Notes under the pieces: model-generated
What the model saw: only the letters and a program-made list of their open reading frames with translations
Databases searched by the model: none
Told to the model about the DNA's origin: nothing
In this document: positions 1 to 8,386 of the stretch, in pieces
Position numbering within the stretch: position 1 is the first letter of the stretch
Layout of the letters: every line of letters starts with the position of its first letter
Assembly (NCBI RefSeq): GCF_000479005.1
Contig: NZ_AWXC01000009.1
Coordinates: forward strand, 1-43,776
Direction of reading: 5' to 3'
DNA length: 43,776 bases
From: Prevotella sp. BV3P1
GTDB lineage: Bacteria; Bacteroidota; Bacteroidia; Bacteroidales; Bacteroidaceae
Program-made: the position numbers and the translations under genes

Positions 1-8
1 TTATTTTG

Positions 9-692
9 GTACGCTCGGCATGAGCATTATCTAATGGGTGGAAGTCCCGAGTAAGCCCTAATAGCGGGAATTACATAGCCAAGAGCAAGGGTGTTCATCG
101 TGAGGTGAAATCTGAAGGAAGCCGGCGGCAAACATCTGACCTAACGTACAGAAACTTCATACAAGGCATATGACCATGGGCAAGGTTGCTAAACAAACCA
201 AAGTCCTATAGCTATTCGGAATGGTTGGTGGAGTTCCCTTGAGCTTAGCGAAAAAATGAAGTAGGTATAAGATGGAAAGATAATGTTCTTATCCGAGGAG
301 GTCTCACGGACGTTTCAAATAGTTGTTTTTACGAAAGAAGCGGAGTAAAGCTTGCCGTGAGAAGTCAGTAGAGGTCATAGTACCCAAGGTACGTGTGCCT
401 ACAGGGAAGGACCGAATCGTGCAGTGCAATAGTAAATGAATGCTACTCTGCGAACCTCTTCGTCAGATGTCCGAAAGGAGCTCTCTATCCAAGACGATAG
501 GATGGAATTCGACAATAGAATAGAAGTGACGTATCTCGAAGGGATAGCTGAAAACAACTTGCCACACACCGTGAAGTGTAAAAGAACGAAACTTCCGTAT
601 GCCGAACGGCACGTACGTTGGTGTGTGAGGTCGGTAAATGTGAAAGTAGGAGGAAAATGCCTTTAATGAGTAACATTTACCTCCTACCCAAT
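9..692 (+). ncRNA. Group II intron RNA lacking its reverse transcriptase gene, probably degenerate
   Basis: The 5' part has the conserved look of a bacterial group II intron domain I: a GTACG start near base 9 (consensus GUGYG), GGGTGGAAGTCCC, then GAAGGAAGCCGGCGGCAAA around 113-132. The 3' end has a domain V-like hairpin at about 592-621 (CCGTA/TACG stem, two-base CG bulge, GCC/GGC upper stem). A domain VI-like helix pairs GGTAAATGT (632-640) with ACATTTACC (673-681) and ends in CCTACCC. The usual 1.5-2 kb maturase gene of domain IV is absent; only a 76-codon open frame (436-666) lies inside, and it is not a recognisable protein. The base of domain V reads UUC where the catalytic AGC triad is expected, and its partner strand is also changed, so self-splicing looks doubtful. 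The exact ends are inferred. Confidence 0.75.
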
Positions 693-2267
693 TTATTCGT
701 CAAGCACGGGTGCAATGGCACCATCTTCCATATCAGCCACCGTGGGATCAACGTATCCCAATGACTTTAAGATGCCTTTTCCTGAAGTTGTGTATTTGGG
801 TGCACCTGCTGGTTCGCCACCGGTAACTTCGTAAAAATACAGCTTATAAGTATTGCCCGTCTGCGTTCCTACAATCAGATAATCGAAACTTGCCGTTTCA
901 TGTAGAAAATAACGGTTACTTAGGAATGTTATTTTTTCATTGGCAGGAAGCCCTTGAAACTTTAGTTCCTTCTCGTTTGCCAGTCCAGCAAGACTATATG
1001 AATAAATCTTATTCTGGTCAACGGCATAGGCTATTGTAGCCGATTTTGCACAAATTGCTCGTAAAGACGCCTTGGCATAGTGAGAAGTAGGCTCAATCAC
1101 CTTGACATTATTTAATACAGCTTTGTCTTTTTGACACAAAATCTCATAAAGAAGTTTTTGATGATTCAGATTATTTTCAAATAAGAAATAAGCCTTAGCA
1201 GAAGACGTCTCCGCAAAATTTAACCCTGCATACAAGCATTCTAAGTTTTTTAGATTCGTTGTTTCATATTGAATTTCTTTTTCTCCAGCATTCTTTTCGA
1301 TATCAAATAACTGTCCTCTGTAATTTAGCATTTTTATGTCATGCTCTGGCAATGACCAATATACTAAATAATAATTTTGTGCTTTTGTAGCCTGCACGAC
1401 ATGTCGGCTTGATCCATATCCTGCAATCTCTCCCAAAAGCCCATTTCCGTACTTAGCTGTATAGCCATTAAAAATTCCTTGATCCGTAAAGAGAAATTCT
1501 GAGTATGTTCCTCTTACTACCCTATAAGGTTTTATGTTGGAAACCTGCTCATAGTAGAAATTAGAGAAATCTTTGACGGTTTTGCCATCCAATGCACGTA
1601 TCCAGTACACCTGGTCTTGCTCGGTTGTGATACATAGCATGTTGGTTCCAGATTTTTCATCTGTATTGGGATCTATATAAGCCAATTGATGATTGATGTC
1701 TAACGCACGCGGCTTACCACGCAACGCTTTTCCTTGGCTTGTCATAATAACATCAGAAATAAGCTTATTATCTGTATACTTGAACAAGTCGACATCAGTA
1801 TCACCATCTTCATTTTCCTTTAAGATATAGAAACCATGCGAAAGCGAAGATTGTGTTTGTAGCTTAGCAACATATTGCTGAAAATATCCTGTACTTTTCG
1901 ATTTAGCCGTAAACACTAACGTATATTCTCCATCACCAAGTTTTACGAGGAAATCTAAATCCTTATCTCTACCTATTGTATCAGGACTTATATAATATTT
2001 TCTTCCTTTTTTATCGGTTTTCTCTATTTCTGCATTTTTCGTATTATAATATGTCCAAAAATATGTCATATCCGACTCTGGAAAACTACTCTCAACAGAA
2101 GGCTTTATCTGAAGTTTTTCTTCAGAAAAAGAAACAACCTTGTACTCTTCTGCTATTCCTGATATTTTAATAAAATTATCAGAATTAAGGTATTCAGAAC
2201 GATCTTCCGTACAAGCAGAAAAGAAAGATACTTCAGCTAACAATAATAATATAATATACTTTTTCAT
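693..2267 (-). CDS. PKD-like family lipoprotein of a SusC/D-associated operon
   Basis: A 524-residue exported lipoprotein. The N-terminus has a short hydrophobic signal with a lipobox-like FFSAC ending at about Cys19, so the protein is probably anchored in the outer membrane. The N-terminal ~120 residues look like a PKD-like beta sandwich, and the rest is beta-rich with propeller-like character. The family (PKD-like, PF16407 type) is usually encoded after a DUF4843 gene in SusC/SusD operons, exactly as here, and is presumed to be a surface substrate-binding accessory. No catalytic motif is visible. It is the last gene of the four-gene operon, 23 bases after the DUF4843 stop. Its TAA stop (695-693) touches the 3' end of the intron. 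Function beyond ligand binding is inference. Confidence 0.8.
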   Translation of the reverse strand: MKKYIILLLLAEVSFFSACTEDRSEYLNSDNFIKISGIAEEYKVVSFSEEKLQIKPSVESSFPESDMTYFWTYYNTKNAEIEKTDKKGRKYYISPDTIGRDKDLDFLVKLGDGEYTLVFTAKSKSTGYFQQYVAKLQTQSSLSHGFYILKENEDGDTDVDLFKYTDNKLISDVIMTSQGKALRGKPRALDINHQLAYIDPNTDEKSGTNMLCITTEQDQVYWIRALDGKTVKDFSNFYYEQVSNIKPYRVVRGTYSEFLFTDQGIFNGYTAKYGNGLLGEIAGYGSSRHVVQATKAQNYYLVYWSLPEHDIKMLNYRGQLFDIEKNAGEKEIQYETTNLKNLECLYAGLNFAETSSAKAYFLFENNLNHQKLLYEILCQKDKAVLNNVKVIEPTSHYAKASLRAICAKSATIAYAVDQNKIYSYSLAGLANEKELKFQGLPANEKITFLSNRYFLHETASFDYLIVGTQTGNTYKLYFYEVTGGEPAGAPKYTTSGKGILKSLGYVDPTVADMEDGAIAPVLDE

Positions 2268-2290
2268 TGTTTCAGTTTTTCTCTTATTAT

Positions 2291-3034
2291 TTATCTTCCT
2301 ATGGTAACTATAGTACCATCTTTTTCTTTCAGCACAGACTTGCCAGCTTCTACGCGTTCTTTATTTAATTTGTCAAGCGCACGCTTCAATTTGCTTTGTA
2401 AATAACGTGTATATGATGAATCACTCCAAATAGACTGGATAAAATTATCATCCCACGCTTTACCTGTAGCATCAATCATAAACCTATGCTTAACTGGTCC
2501 CCAATCTCCAAAATAAAAAGCAATCTTTTTTATCCAACGAGCAGGTTTATTTATTTTATTGGTAATCGTTATTTGAAAGAAGTTTTGCTCTTGGTATCCC
2601 GGCATAAATATTCCGTTAGGTTCCACTTGTATGCGTAGATTATAGATGTCATTGTCTAACGTTGGATCACATAAAACAACAATTGGCACGTCTACACTTA
2701 CTGCATTGGCTGGCACAATCAAATACGGCATCATTTCCTTTGTGTCGAATCCTACATAATGCTTGCCAGCTTCAGCATTTAGATTGCCAAAAGGAACCTG
2801 CTTTAACTTAAAAGCTCTGGGCTTATCAGATACGAATCCCATAGTATTGAGTCTAACCCACACTGTATCCTTTTGTTTACCTCCAGAAAGGGCAAAGGAA
2901 TAATTCCTTATCGTATCTTCTTTGTGAGTATCAAAATTAAGATAAGCTTGCGTATCACTATACAAAGGTAGTTTCTCCTCACAAGACGATAGCAAAGCGA
3001 TTATTGCGAATGCTAAAAATATTGTTTTTTTCAT
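2291..3034 (-). CDS. DUF4843 domain lipoprotein
   Basis: A 247-residue lipoprotein with signal and lipobox LLSSC (Cys18). The sequence from about residue 25 (LPLYSDTQAYLNFDT) through a block of beta strands (VRLNTMGFVSDKPRAFKLKQ; YLIVPANAVSVDVPIVVL) matches the usual layout of DUF4843 proteins, which pair with PKD-like lipoproteins downstream of SusC/SusD genes. The C-terminal ~80 residues (KKIAFYFGDWGPVKHRFM) also fit the family. It starts 7 bases after the SusD stop and ends 23 bases before the PKD-like gene, so it sits in the middle of one operon. The likely role is a surface-exposed accessory binding protein of the transporter; the ligand cannot be read from the sequence. Confidence 0.85.
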   Translation of the reverse strand: MKKTIFLAFAIIALLSSCEEKLPLYSDTQAYLNFDTHKEDTIRNYSFALSGGKQKDTVWVRLNTMGFVSDKPRAFKLKQVPFGNLNAEAGKHYVGFDTKEMMPYLIVPANAVSVDVPIVVLCDPTLDNDIYNLRIQVEPNGIFMPGYQEQNFFQITITNKINKPARWIKKIAFYFGDWGPVKHRFMIDATGKAWDDNFIQSIWSDSSYTRYLQSKLKRALDKLNKERVEAGKSVLKEKDGTIVTIGR

Positions 3035-3041
3035 TTTGTCA

Positions 3042-4571
3042 TCATTTTGAAAGTTTCACATTTGGATTTGCCTCAGTAGTAGGAAGAGGCAGAATATAAT
3101 CTTCTTCTGCCATAGGAGCACGATTAAACATTAGTTGTTTCGCTGCCATACGCTTATATGTATAGAACATTACTCCCTCTGCATAGAACTCACGATGATA
3201 ATCTTTCATCACCTCATGTCTTAAATCATTTAGCGAACTGAAATCCTCTGTTATATTCACATTGTGTGATTTCATATATGTCTTGTAAAGGGTGTTAGCC
3301 TCTGCCAAATCTTGTGTAGTTTCCATTGCAATAAGGTATATCTCTGATAAGCGGATAAGAGGCATAAACTGTAGCTTGGTAATCAACTCCGACCTTCTGC
3401 CAGCGCTCTCATACTCCTTGATTGGATAAATATATTTCAACAATGTAGGAGTTTTTTGTCCTGTCACATCTGTCGACATTTTATCCCATACTTTTAGATA
3501 ACGATTGTCACTGGTGGTATTAGCGTTTTCATAAAGAACGTTATTCAACATACTTAACGTAATAACGCAGTCGCGCTCCATATTTACCTTTCCATTATAA
3601 CCAAGCAACAAGTCTGGCACATATTCAGGAATTTTGTGATTACTCAAAGCAAAAATACACTCATTTGGCAAGTTATAAAGATTACGCGCAATATCTTCAT
3701 TTCCAGACAATTTCATAAAAGGTTTGCCATTTACTTTTGCATCAATAATGTATTTGGCCTCTTGATAAGCCTTTTCATTTTGACCTATGTAAAGAAACAG
3801 ACGTGCCTTCATGGCTCTAACAGCAAAATAGTTAAGTCGGAATTGACGGAATTGCATAAAGTCATCATCCAAGGACACGGGATTTCTACCCATCTTATTT
3901 AGACCATCATAATCATATTGCTGTATGGGATCTGAACCATCTAAAAGTTTTTCTGCTTGTTCTATGTCTTTTTCTAACTGGTCCACAAACTGGCTAAATT
4001 CCAAATAGGGCGCAACATAATTTATTCCAGATGCAAGAGAATAAGGTAGCATAATTTTTTTTGTAGCGTTTTGCGGTATTTGTCCAAACAATCTTAATAT
4101 GTCAAAATGACAATATGCACGCAAGGCGTACGCTTCTCCTAATACTACATTTCTCGACTTTTCATCATAGATTGCATGTTTTGCATCATTGCTGTGTTCT
4201 ATAATTTTATTAGCCTGAACTATAACATTAAATAACGCACCATAAATATACTTTATTTCGTTATCTATATCTACATTATTATATTGATGATTGTACAAAA
4301 AGGAACCTACAACATTATAGTTAGCATTCGGTTTGTTCCACAGACATGCTAAATATTCGATGTCACTGATTGTAAGTTTTTCTCCATAGAGCTCACGCGA
4401 AGCCATTGTTGAATAACATCCTGATAACGAGGATTTAAATCCCACATACGTTTTGAACAAATCTTTCTCACGCTGCTGTGATTCTGGTTGTACATCTAAC
4501 CAGTCATTGCAGGACGTAAAGCAACCAACTATCAAGAAAAAAATCGGTACAATATTAAAAAACTTTCTCAT
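3042..4571 (-). CDS. RagB/SusD family nutrient-binding outer-membrane lipoprotein
   Basis: A 509-residue SusD homologue. The signal peptide ends in FTSC (Cys20), followed by the family's opening NDWLDVQPESQ. Helical TPR-like segments follow, including EAYALRAYCHFDILRLFGQIP near residues 147-167, a strong SusD hallmark, and a C-terminal region rich in aromatic residues. SusD proteins sit as a lid on the TonB-dependent SusC pore and capture ligand. The gene begins 13 bases after the SusC stop and is translated in the same direction. The length is ordinary for the family. The operon partners and the metalloprotease upstream point to a peptide or protein ligand rather than a glycan, but this is inference from context. 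Confidence 0.95.
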   Translation of the reverse strand: MRKFFNIVPIFFLIVGCFTSCNDWLDVQPESQQREKDLFKTYVGFKSSLSGCYSTMASRELYGEKLTISDIEYLACLWNKPNANYNVVGSFLYNHQYNNVDIDNEIKYIYGALFNVIVQANKIIEHSNDAKHAIYDEKSRNVVLGEAYALRAYCHFDILRLFGQIPQNATKKIMLPYSLASGINYVAPYLEFSQFVDQLEKDIEQAEKLLDGSDPIQQYDYDGLNKMGRNPVSLDDDFMQFRQFRLNYFAVRAMKARLFLYIGQNEKAYQEAKYIIDAKVNGKPFMKLSGNEDIARNLYNLPNECIFALSNHKIPEYVPDLLLGYNGKVNMERDCVITLSMLNNVLYENANTTSDNRYLKVWDKMSTDVTGQKTPTLLKYIYPIKEYESAGRRSELITKLQFMPLIRLSEIYLIAMETTQDLAEANTLYKTYMKSHNVNITEDFSSLNDLRHEVMKDYHREFYAEGVMFYTYKRMAAKQLMFNRAPMAEEDYILPLPTTEANPNVKLSK

Positions 4572-4584
4572 AAATTTATCACGT

Positions 4585-7500
4585 TTAGAATGTCAATGTA
4601 ATAGAGCTTTGTATATTTCGAGCGAAAGGATAACTTGTACCACGCTCATATCTTACCGATGACCAATAAGCTAAATTCGACGCATTGATACCAAAAACCA
4701 ACGACTCAATACCCGTCTTGTCATGTAGCCATTGATTATTCCAGCGATACTGAAATGAGATATTTTGCAATTCCAGCTTACGGTCTTTAAATACATAACG
4801 GGATGTTGCTCTTGTTGATTCATTACTAATACCCTTAAAGAAAGTAAGATCTCCAGGTTGTAACCAACGAGCTGACAACACACGCTCATCTACATTTTTA
4901 TCTGCCAATGCATCTCGCCTTATTTCTACCCTGTTCTTTAGGGTTGAGTTATAAAGGATACCACCCCAATGATAACCAAAGGACACATTAAGTGTAAAGT
5001 TCTTATACATAATGGTGGAACGCAGATTACCTCTCCACAGGGGCTGCAAACTACCAACGAACACTCTATCTTGCGATTTCCAATCTTTCGATAAGTTTCC
5101 ATCCTTGTCGTAATACACTTCTGTACCTGTACTTGGATCAATACCTGCCGATCGTACCACATAAAGGGCATCAACAGGTTCCCCCTCATAATACAGATGA
5201 CTTATATCAGCACCCAGTCCCAATGCACGTTGGTTTTGGGCTTTAATGGCGTCTGAAAGTTTTACTATCTTATTTTGATTATAAGCAATTTGTCCGCCTA
5301 ATATCCAATTAAATTTCCTTTCATAATTGCGAACTATATAGGTGTTAAGTGAGGCTTCTATCCCCTTATTATTCATCTCACCAATATTAGCTATATAGTT
5401 TGGGAACCCTGAACTTAAAGGTAAATCCATAGAAGACAACAAATTGGTCGTATTCTTATCATAATAATTAAACTCTATCATGATTCTATTTTTTAACAAT
5501 CCCATCTCCGCACCAATATTCGTTTCTCGTGTATTTTGCCATGTAAGCCATGGATTGCCTAATCCCATGAGTTCTGCTGACGACCACAATAAATACATAT
5601 TGTCAGGAGAGTAACGATAAGTCGCATTCACACTTTCTGTTGAAAAGTTTTGTGAGCCTGAAATACCATAGGATGCTTTGAGACGAAAATTACTAAATGC
5701 CTTAAGTTCTTTCATGAATTTTTCGTTATGGAGATTCCACCCTACGCCGAGGCTATAGAAAGGTGCAAAACGTTTCTCACTGCCAAATCTGGAGTTACCA
5801 TCAACACGGAAGGAGATATCGGCATAATACCGATTGTCAAAAGTATAATTGGCATTTCCTGTCAATCCTACCATTCGTACGGTAGAACGATTCCCCCCAG
5901 GTCCTTTCTGAAACTTATATTGCTTGGCATTTGCCATAAAACTTAAATCAGAATTGGAAAATCCCTCTGCCTCAAAAGAATAATTTGTAATTGTTTGCGA
6001 TGACACGCTATAATCCATTCCAACGTATATTTGATGTTTATCTGCAAGAGTTTTCGAATAACTCATCGTTACATTACCACTCAACAAATCACTCATTCCC
6101 GTACCATAATTATACAATCCCTTTCTCAACATTCCTGCAGCGGTATTGTATTCAGAACGATTAAAAAACGAATGCTCGGCTGGTAAAAAATAGTCTGAAT
6201 GGCTACGATTAGTTGACACGCCTAATTTAGCCCGTAACCGTAAAGCATTAGTAATAAGCCATTCTATAGAGAAGTTATTGATAAACAGCTGATAAGCCGA
6301 TGAATTGATTGTTTTAAGCGAGGCATCTCTTAATGGGTTGGGTAAGGGTGAAGCACCTATTACCAAATGAGGAAAATTGGGAACTAATCTTCCTTGTCTG
6401 TCATACGGAGAGAAATATGGAATAGCATCTACATATTGGCTAAATGTTCCATAATTACTCTCATTTGCATTGTTATTTGAAAAACTGGTATAATTTCTAA
6501 AGATTAACTTTTTTACCATATACAGCAATGTAATATCACCAGTGAGCGTATGCCTATGACTATTTTTCATGGCGCCTTCTATCCCATTATATCCCAATGA
6601 CGCTGCCCACTTAAAAGCATTCGACCCACCACCTAACTGCACATTATAGCGTTGCCCTACACCTGTACGCAATGGTATATGTAGCCAATCGGTATCTATA
6701 CCATCAATTACATTTTTCAATCTGCTTGCGTATACCTTATTATACAGCAACTGCTGACTCTGTTTATCCTGAGTATAAAGTCCCGCCTTAAGCTCTAAAT
6801 CTAATTTTTGGGCTGCATTGAGCAAATGATATGACGAAAGGTCTGGTATCTCTAAGCTCAATCCTGCTCGAGCTGTCACTCTTAATTTCCCTTCTTTTGG
6901 TTGTTTTGTTATCACCACTATCACACCATTAGCCCCTCTCGAACCATAGATTGCCGTAGCAGCAGCATCTTTAAGTATATTAATGCTCTCTATCTGCTCA
7001 TCATTGTAATCCATTAGTTTGGTAAGAGATATTTCAAAGCCATCCATAATAATAAGAGGTGTATTAACAGCCTGACTAACTCCCTTACTAAATTCTTCAA
7101 CATTCATAGGCAATGATGCCTTGCCTCTAATATTGAAATTAGGTATCATATTAGGATTACTTCCTAATGCGTTGTCAAGAGGAAAATTTACCGATACGTC
7201 TATATTTCTAAGGGTTTGCAAAAGGTTTGTTCCTTTATACATATCCAGTTGCTTGCTATCGATTGAAGATACTGCACCTGTATAGCTTTCTTTTGCTTTT
7301 CTAAATATACCTGTCACCAATACACCTTTTAATTGCTTTATATCGCTTTCTAAATATATCCTCATATCCTTACTGATAGGCAAGATTATTGGTTTCATCC
7401 CTATACAGGTTACTTTAATTTGTTTTGAAGATGCCAAGTTAAAAGCATTGAGCCGAAACAAACCGTCCGGATTGGTAACTGCAGCTATTTTAGTTCCAAC

Positions 7501-7917
7501 TACTTTTATCAGCGCGCCCACAACAGGCTCACCAGTATCTTTGTCAAACACATAACCCTTTACGCTTTGCTCCTCAACACCAGTAGTACTGTTATGAGCA
7601 ACAACAGATCGATTGTTTCTTTCTACATTAATAATATTTCCATCAACAGTGTATTTCAATTCCGTCTTGCTAAGCGCAAGGTCTAATATGGAAAATACCG
7701 TAGCATTAGCGACATCCAATGTTACCGTATATTTTTCAACATCACTCTTATCATAGAGAATTTTATAATTGGATTTATCCTCTAGCAATTGTAATACACT
7801 TGCTAAGGCTTTGTTTTTAACATTCATAGTAATGGCGCTACCATTTTGTGCACAAGCTGGAAACGAAATTACGATAGAAGAAGCCAAGAGAAAAAGGATT
7901 AAAAAGGCTTTTTTCAT
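4585..7917 (-). CDS. SusC/RagA-type TonB-linked outer-membrane transporter with STN domain
   Basis: A 1110-residue TonB-dependent transporter. In order: signal peptide (ends near PACAQ, residue 24); an STN (secretin/TonB short N-terminal) domain at about 35-100 (VLQLLEDKSNYKILYDKSDV); a carboxypeptidase-like regulatory beta-sandwich at about 118-195 (VKGYVFDKDTGEPVVGALIK); a plug with LKDAAATAIYGSRGANGVIV near 315-335; then the outer-membrane barrel, ending in an aromatic residue (ITLTF). It imports a ligand captured by the adjacent SusD. STN domains normally signal to a membrane anti-sigma factor (FecR type) that controls an ECF sigma factor; no such pair lies in this window. It is the first gene of a four-gene operon, with a candidate promoter about 140 bases upstream. 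Confidence 0.95.
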   Translation of the reverse strand: MKKAFLILFLLASSIVISFPACAQNGSAITMNVKNKALASVLQLLEDKSNYKILYDKSDVEKYTVTLDVANATVFSILDLALSKTELKYTVDGNIINVERNNRSVVAHNSTTGVEEQSVKGYVFDKDTGEPVVGALIKVVGTKIAAVTNPDGLFRLNAFNLASSKQIKVTCIGMKPIILPISKDMRIYLESDIKQLKGVLVTGIFRKAKESYTGAVSSIDSKQLDMYKGTNLLQTLRNIDVSVNFPLDNALGSNPNMIPNFNIRGKASLPMNVEEFSKGVSQAVNTPLIIMDGFEISLTKLMDYNDEQIESINILKDAAATAIYGSRGANGVIVVITKQPKEGKLRVTARAGLSLEIPDLSSYHLLNAAQKLDLELKAGLYTQDKQSQQLLYNKVYASRLKNVIDGIDTDWLHIPLRTGVGQRYNVQLGGGSNAFKWAASLGYNGIEGAMKNSHRHTLTGDITLLYMVKKLIFRNYTSFSNNNANESNYGTFSQYVDAIPYFSPYDRQGRLVPNFPHLVIGASPLPNPLRDASLKTINSSAYQLFINNFSIEWLITNALRLRAKLGVSTNRSHSDYFLPAEHSFFNRSEYNTAAGMLRKGLYNYGTGMSDLLSGNVTMSYSKTLADKHQIYVGMDYSVSSQTITNYSFEAEGFSNSDLSFMANAKQYKFQKGPGGNRSTVRMVGLTGNANYTFDNRYYADISFRVDGNSRFGSEKRFAPFYSLGVGWNLHNEKFMKELKAFSNFRLKASYGISGSQNFSTESVNATYRYSPDNMYLLWSSAELMGLGNPWLTWQNTRETNIGAEMGLLKNRIMIEFNYYDKNTTNLLSSMDLPLSSGFPNYIANIGEMNNKGIEASLNTYIVRNYERKFNWILGGQIAYNQNKIVKLSDAIKAQNQRALGLGADISHLYYEGEPVDALYVVRSAGIDPSTGTEVYYDKDGNLSKDWKSQDRVFVGSLQPLWRGNLRSTIMYKNFTLNVSFGYHWGGILYNSTLKNRVEIRRDALADKNVDERVLSARWLQPGDLTFFKGISNESTRATSRYVFKDRKLELQNISFQYRWNNQWLHDKTGIESLVFGINASNLAYWSSVRYERGTSYPFARNIQSSITLTF

Positions 7918-8054
7918 AAGTTATATATGTTTAAATGATGTTACACCAAATACTTTTTTATTATAAAAAGGAAAAACGAATGTGTCTACCGTTATACATC
8001 ATAAGAAATAGATACAAATAGATTTGCTATGTATCAGCATTTTATATCTTTTTG

Positions 8055-8062
8055 CAAATATA
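8055..8062 (-). promoter_or_regulatory. Candidate -7 box (TATATTTG) for the SusC1 operon
   Basis: Reads TATATTTG on the minus strand, fitting the Bacteroidota -7 consensus TAnnTTTG. It would give a leader of roughly 130 bases before the SusC ATG at 7917. No clear -33 TTTG is seen at the usual spacing, as is common for regulated SusC promoters. Confidence 0.45.
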
Positions 8063-8348
8063 GTATTTTCGTTTATATTTTAATACTAATTTAAATATAT
8101 TTTTTCAACAATGTCTTTTTAGAATAGAATAATCGTTCTTTTTATTAATAGAAATACAGTCTTCTGCAAAAGTTTTTCGTATGCGACTATTTGTTTTTTT
8201 ACTTTTGCTGTCACCAATAGAACCCTATTGCCCTCTCTCGGGGTTGTTGGATTATTTGTTACTGCCACCGATTTAATGAGGCACTAATGAATTTTAATTT
8301 CAATCGTACTTATACCATAAGCATAAGCTAACCAAAAACAGTATTCCT

Positions 8349-8380
8349 ACCTGCTATCGTTGTCGACAACGATAGCAGGT
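8349..8380. terminator. Perfect 32-bp palindrome after the metalloprotease gene
   Basis: ACCTGCTATCGTTGTC is followed immediately by its exact reverse complement, with no loop bases, seven bases after the minus-strand stop codon at 8387. In RNA it would fold into a strong hairpin, so a terminator or 3'-end stabiliser for the metalloprotease transcript is the simplest reading. The T-run (8383-8388) lies on the plus-strand side, so the polarity is not that of a textbook minus-strand terminator. A bound protein operator is an alternative. Confidence 0.5.
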
Positions 8381-8386
8381 GGTTTT

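Larger units (their letters stand above)
7918..8386. other. AT-rich intergenic region between metalloprotease and SusC operon
   Basis: About 470 bases with no credible gene. It holds a candidate -7 promoter box for the SusC operon (8055-8062) and a perfect 32-base palindrome directly after the metalloprotease stop. The stretch 8195-8290 shows no recognisable feature. Confidence 0.6.

Noticed and set aside
436..666. 76-codon open frame inside the intron as a reverse transcriptase fragment or small gene
   Set aside because: No reverse transcriptase or maturase motif; it overlaps the conserved RNA domains V and VI, so the bases are explained by RNA structure.
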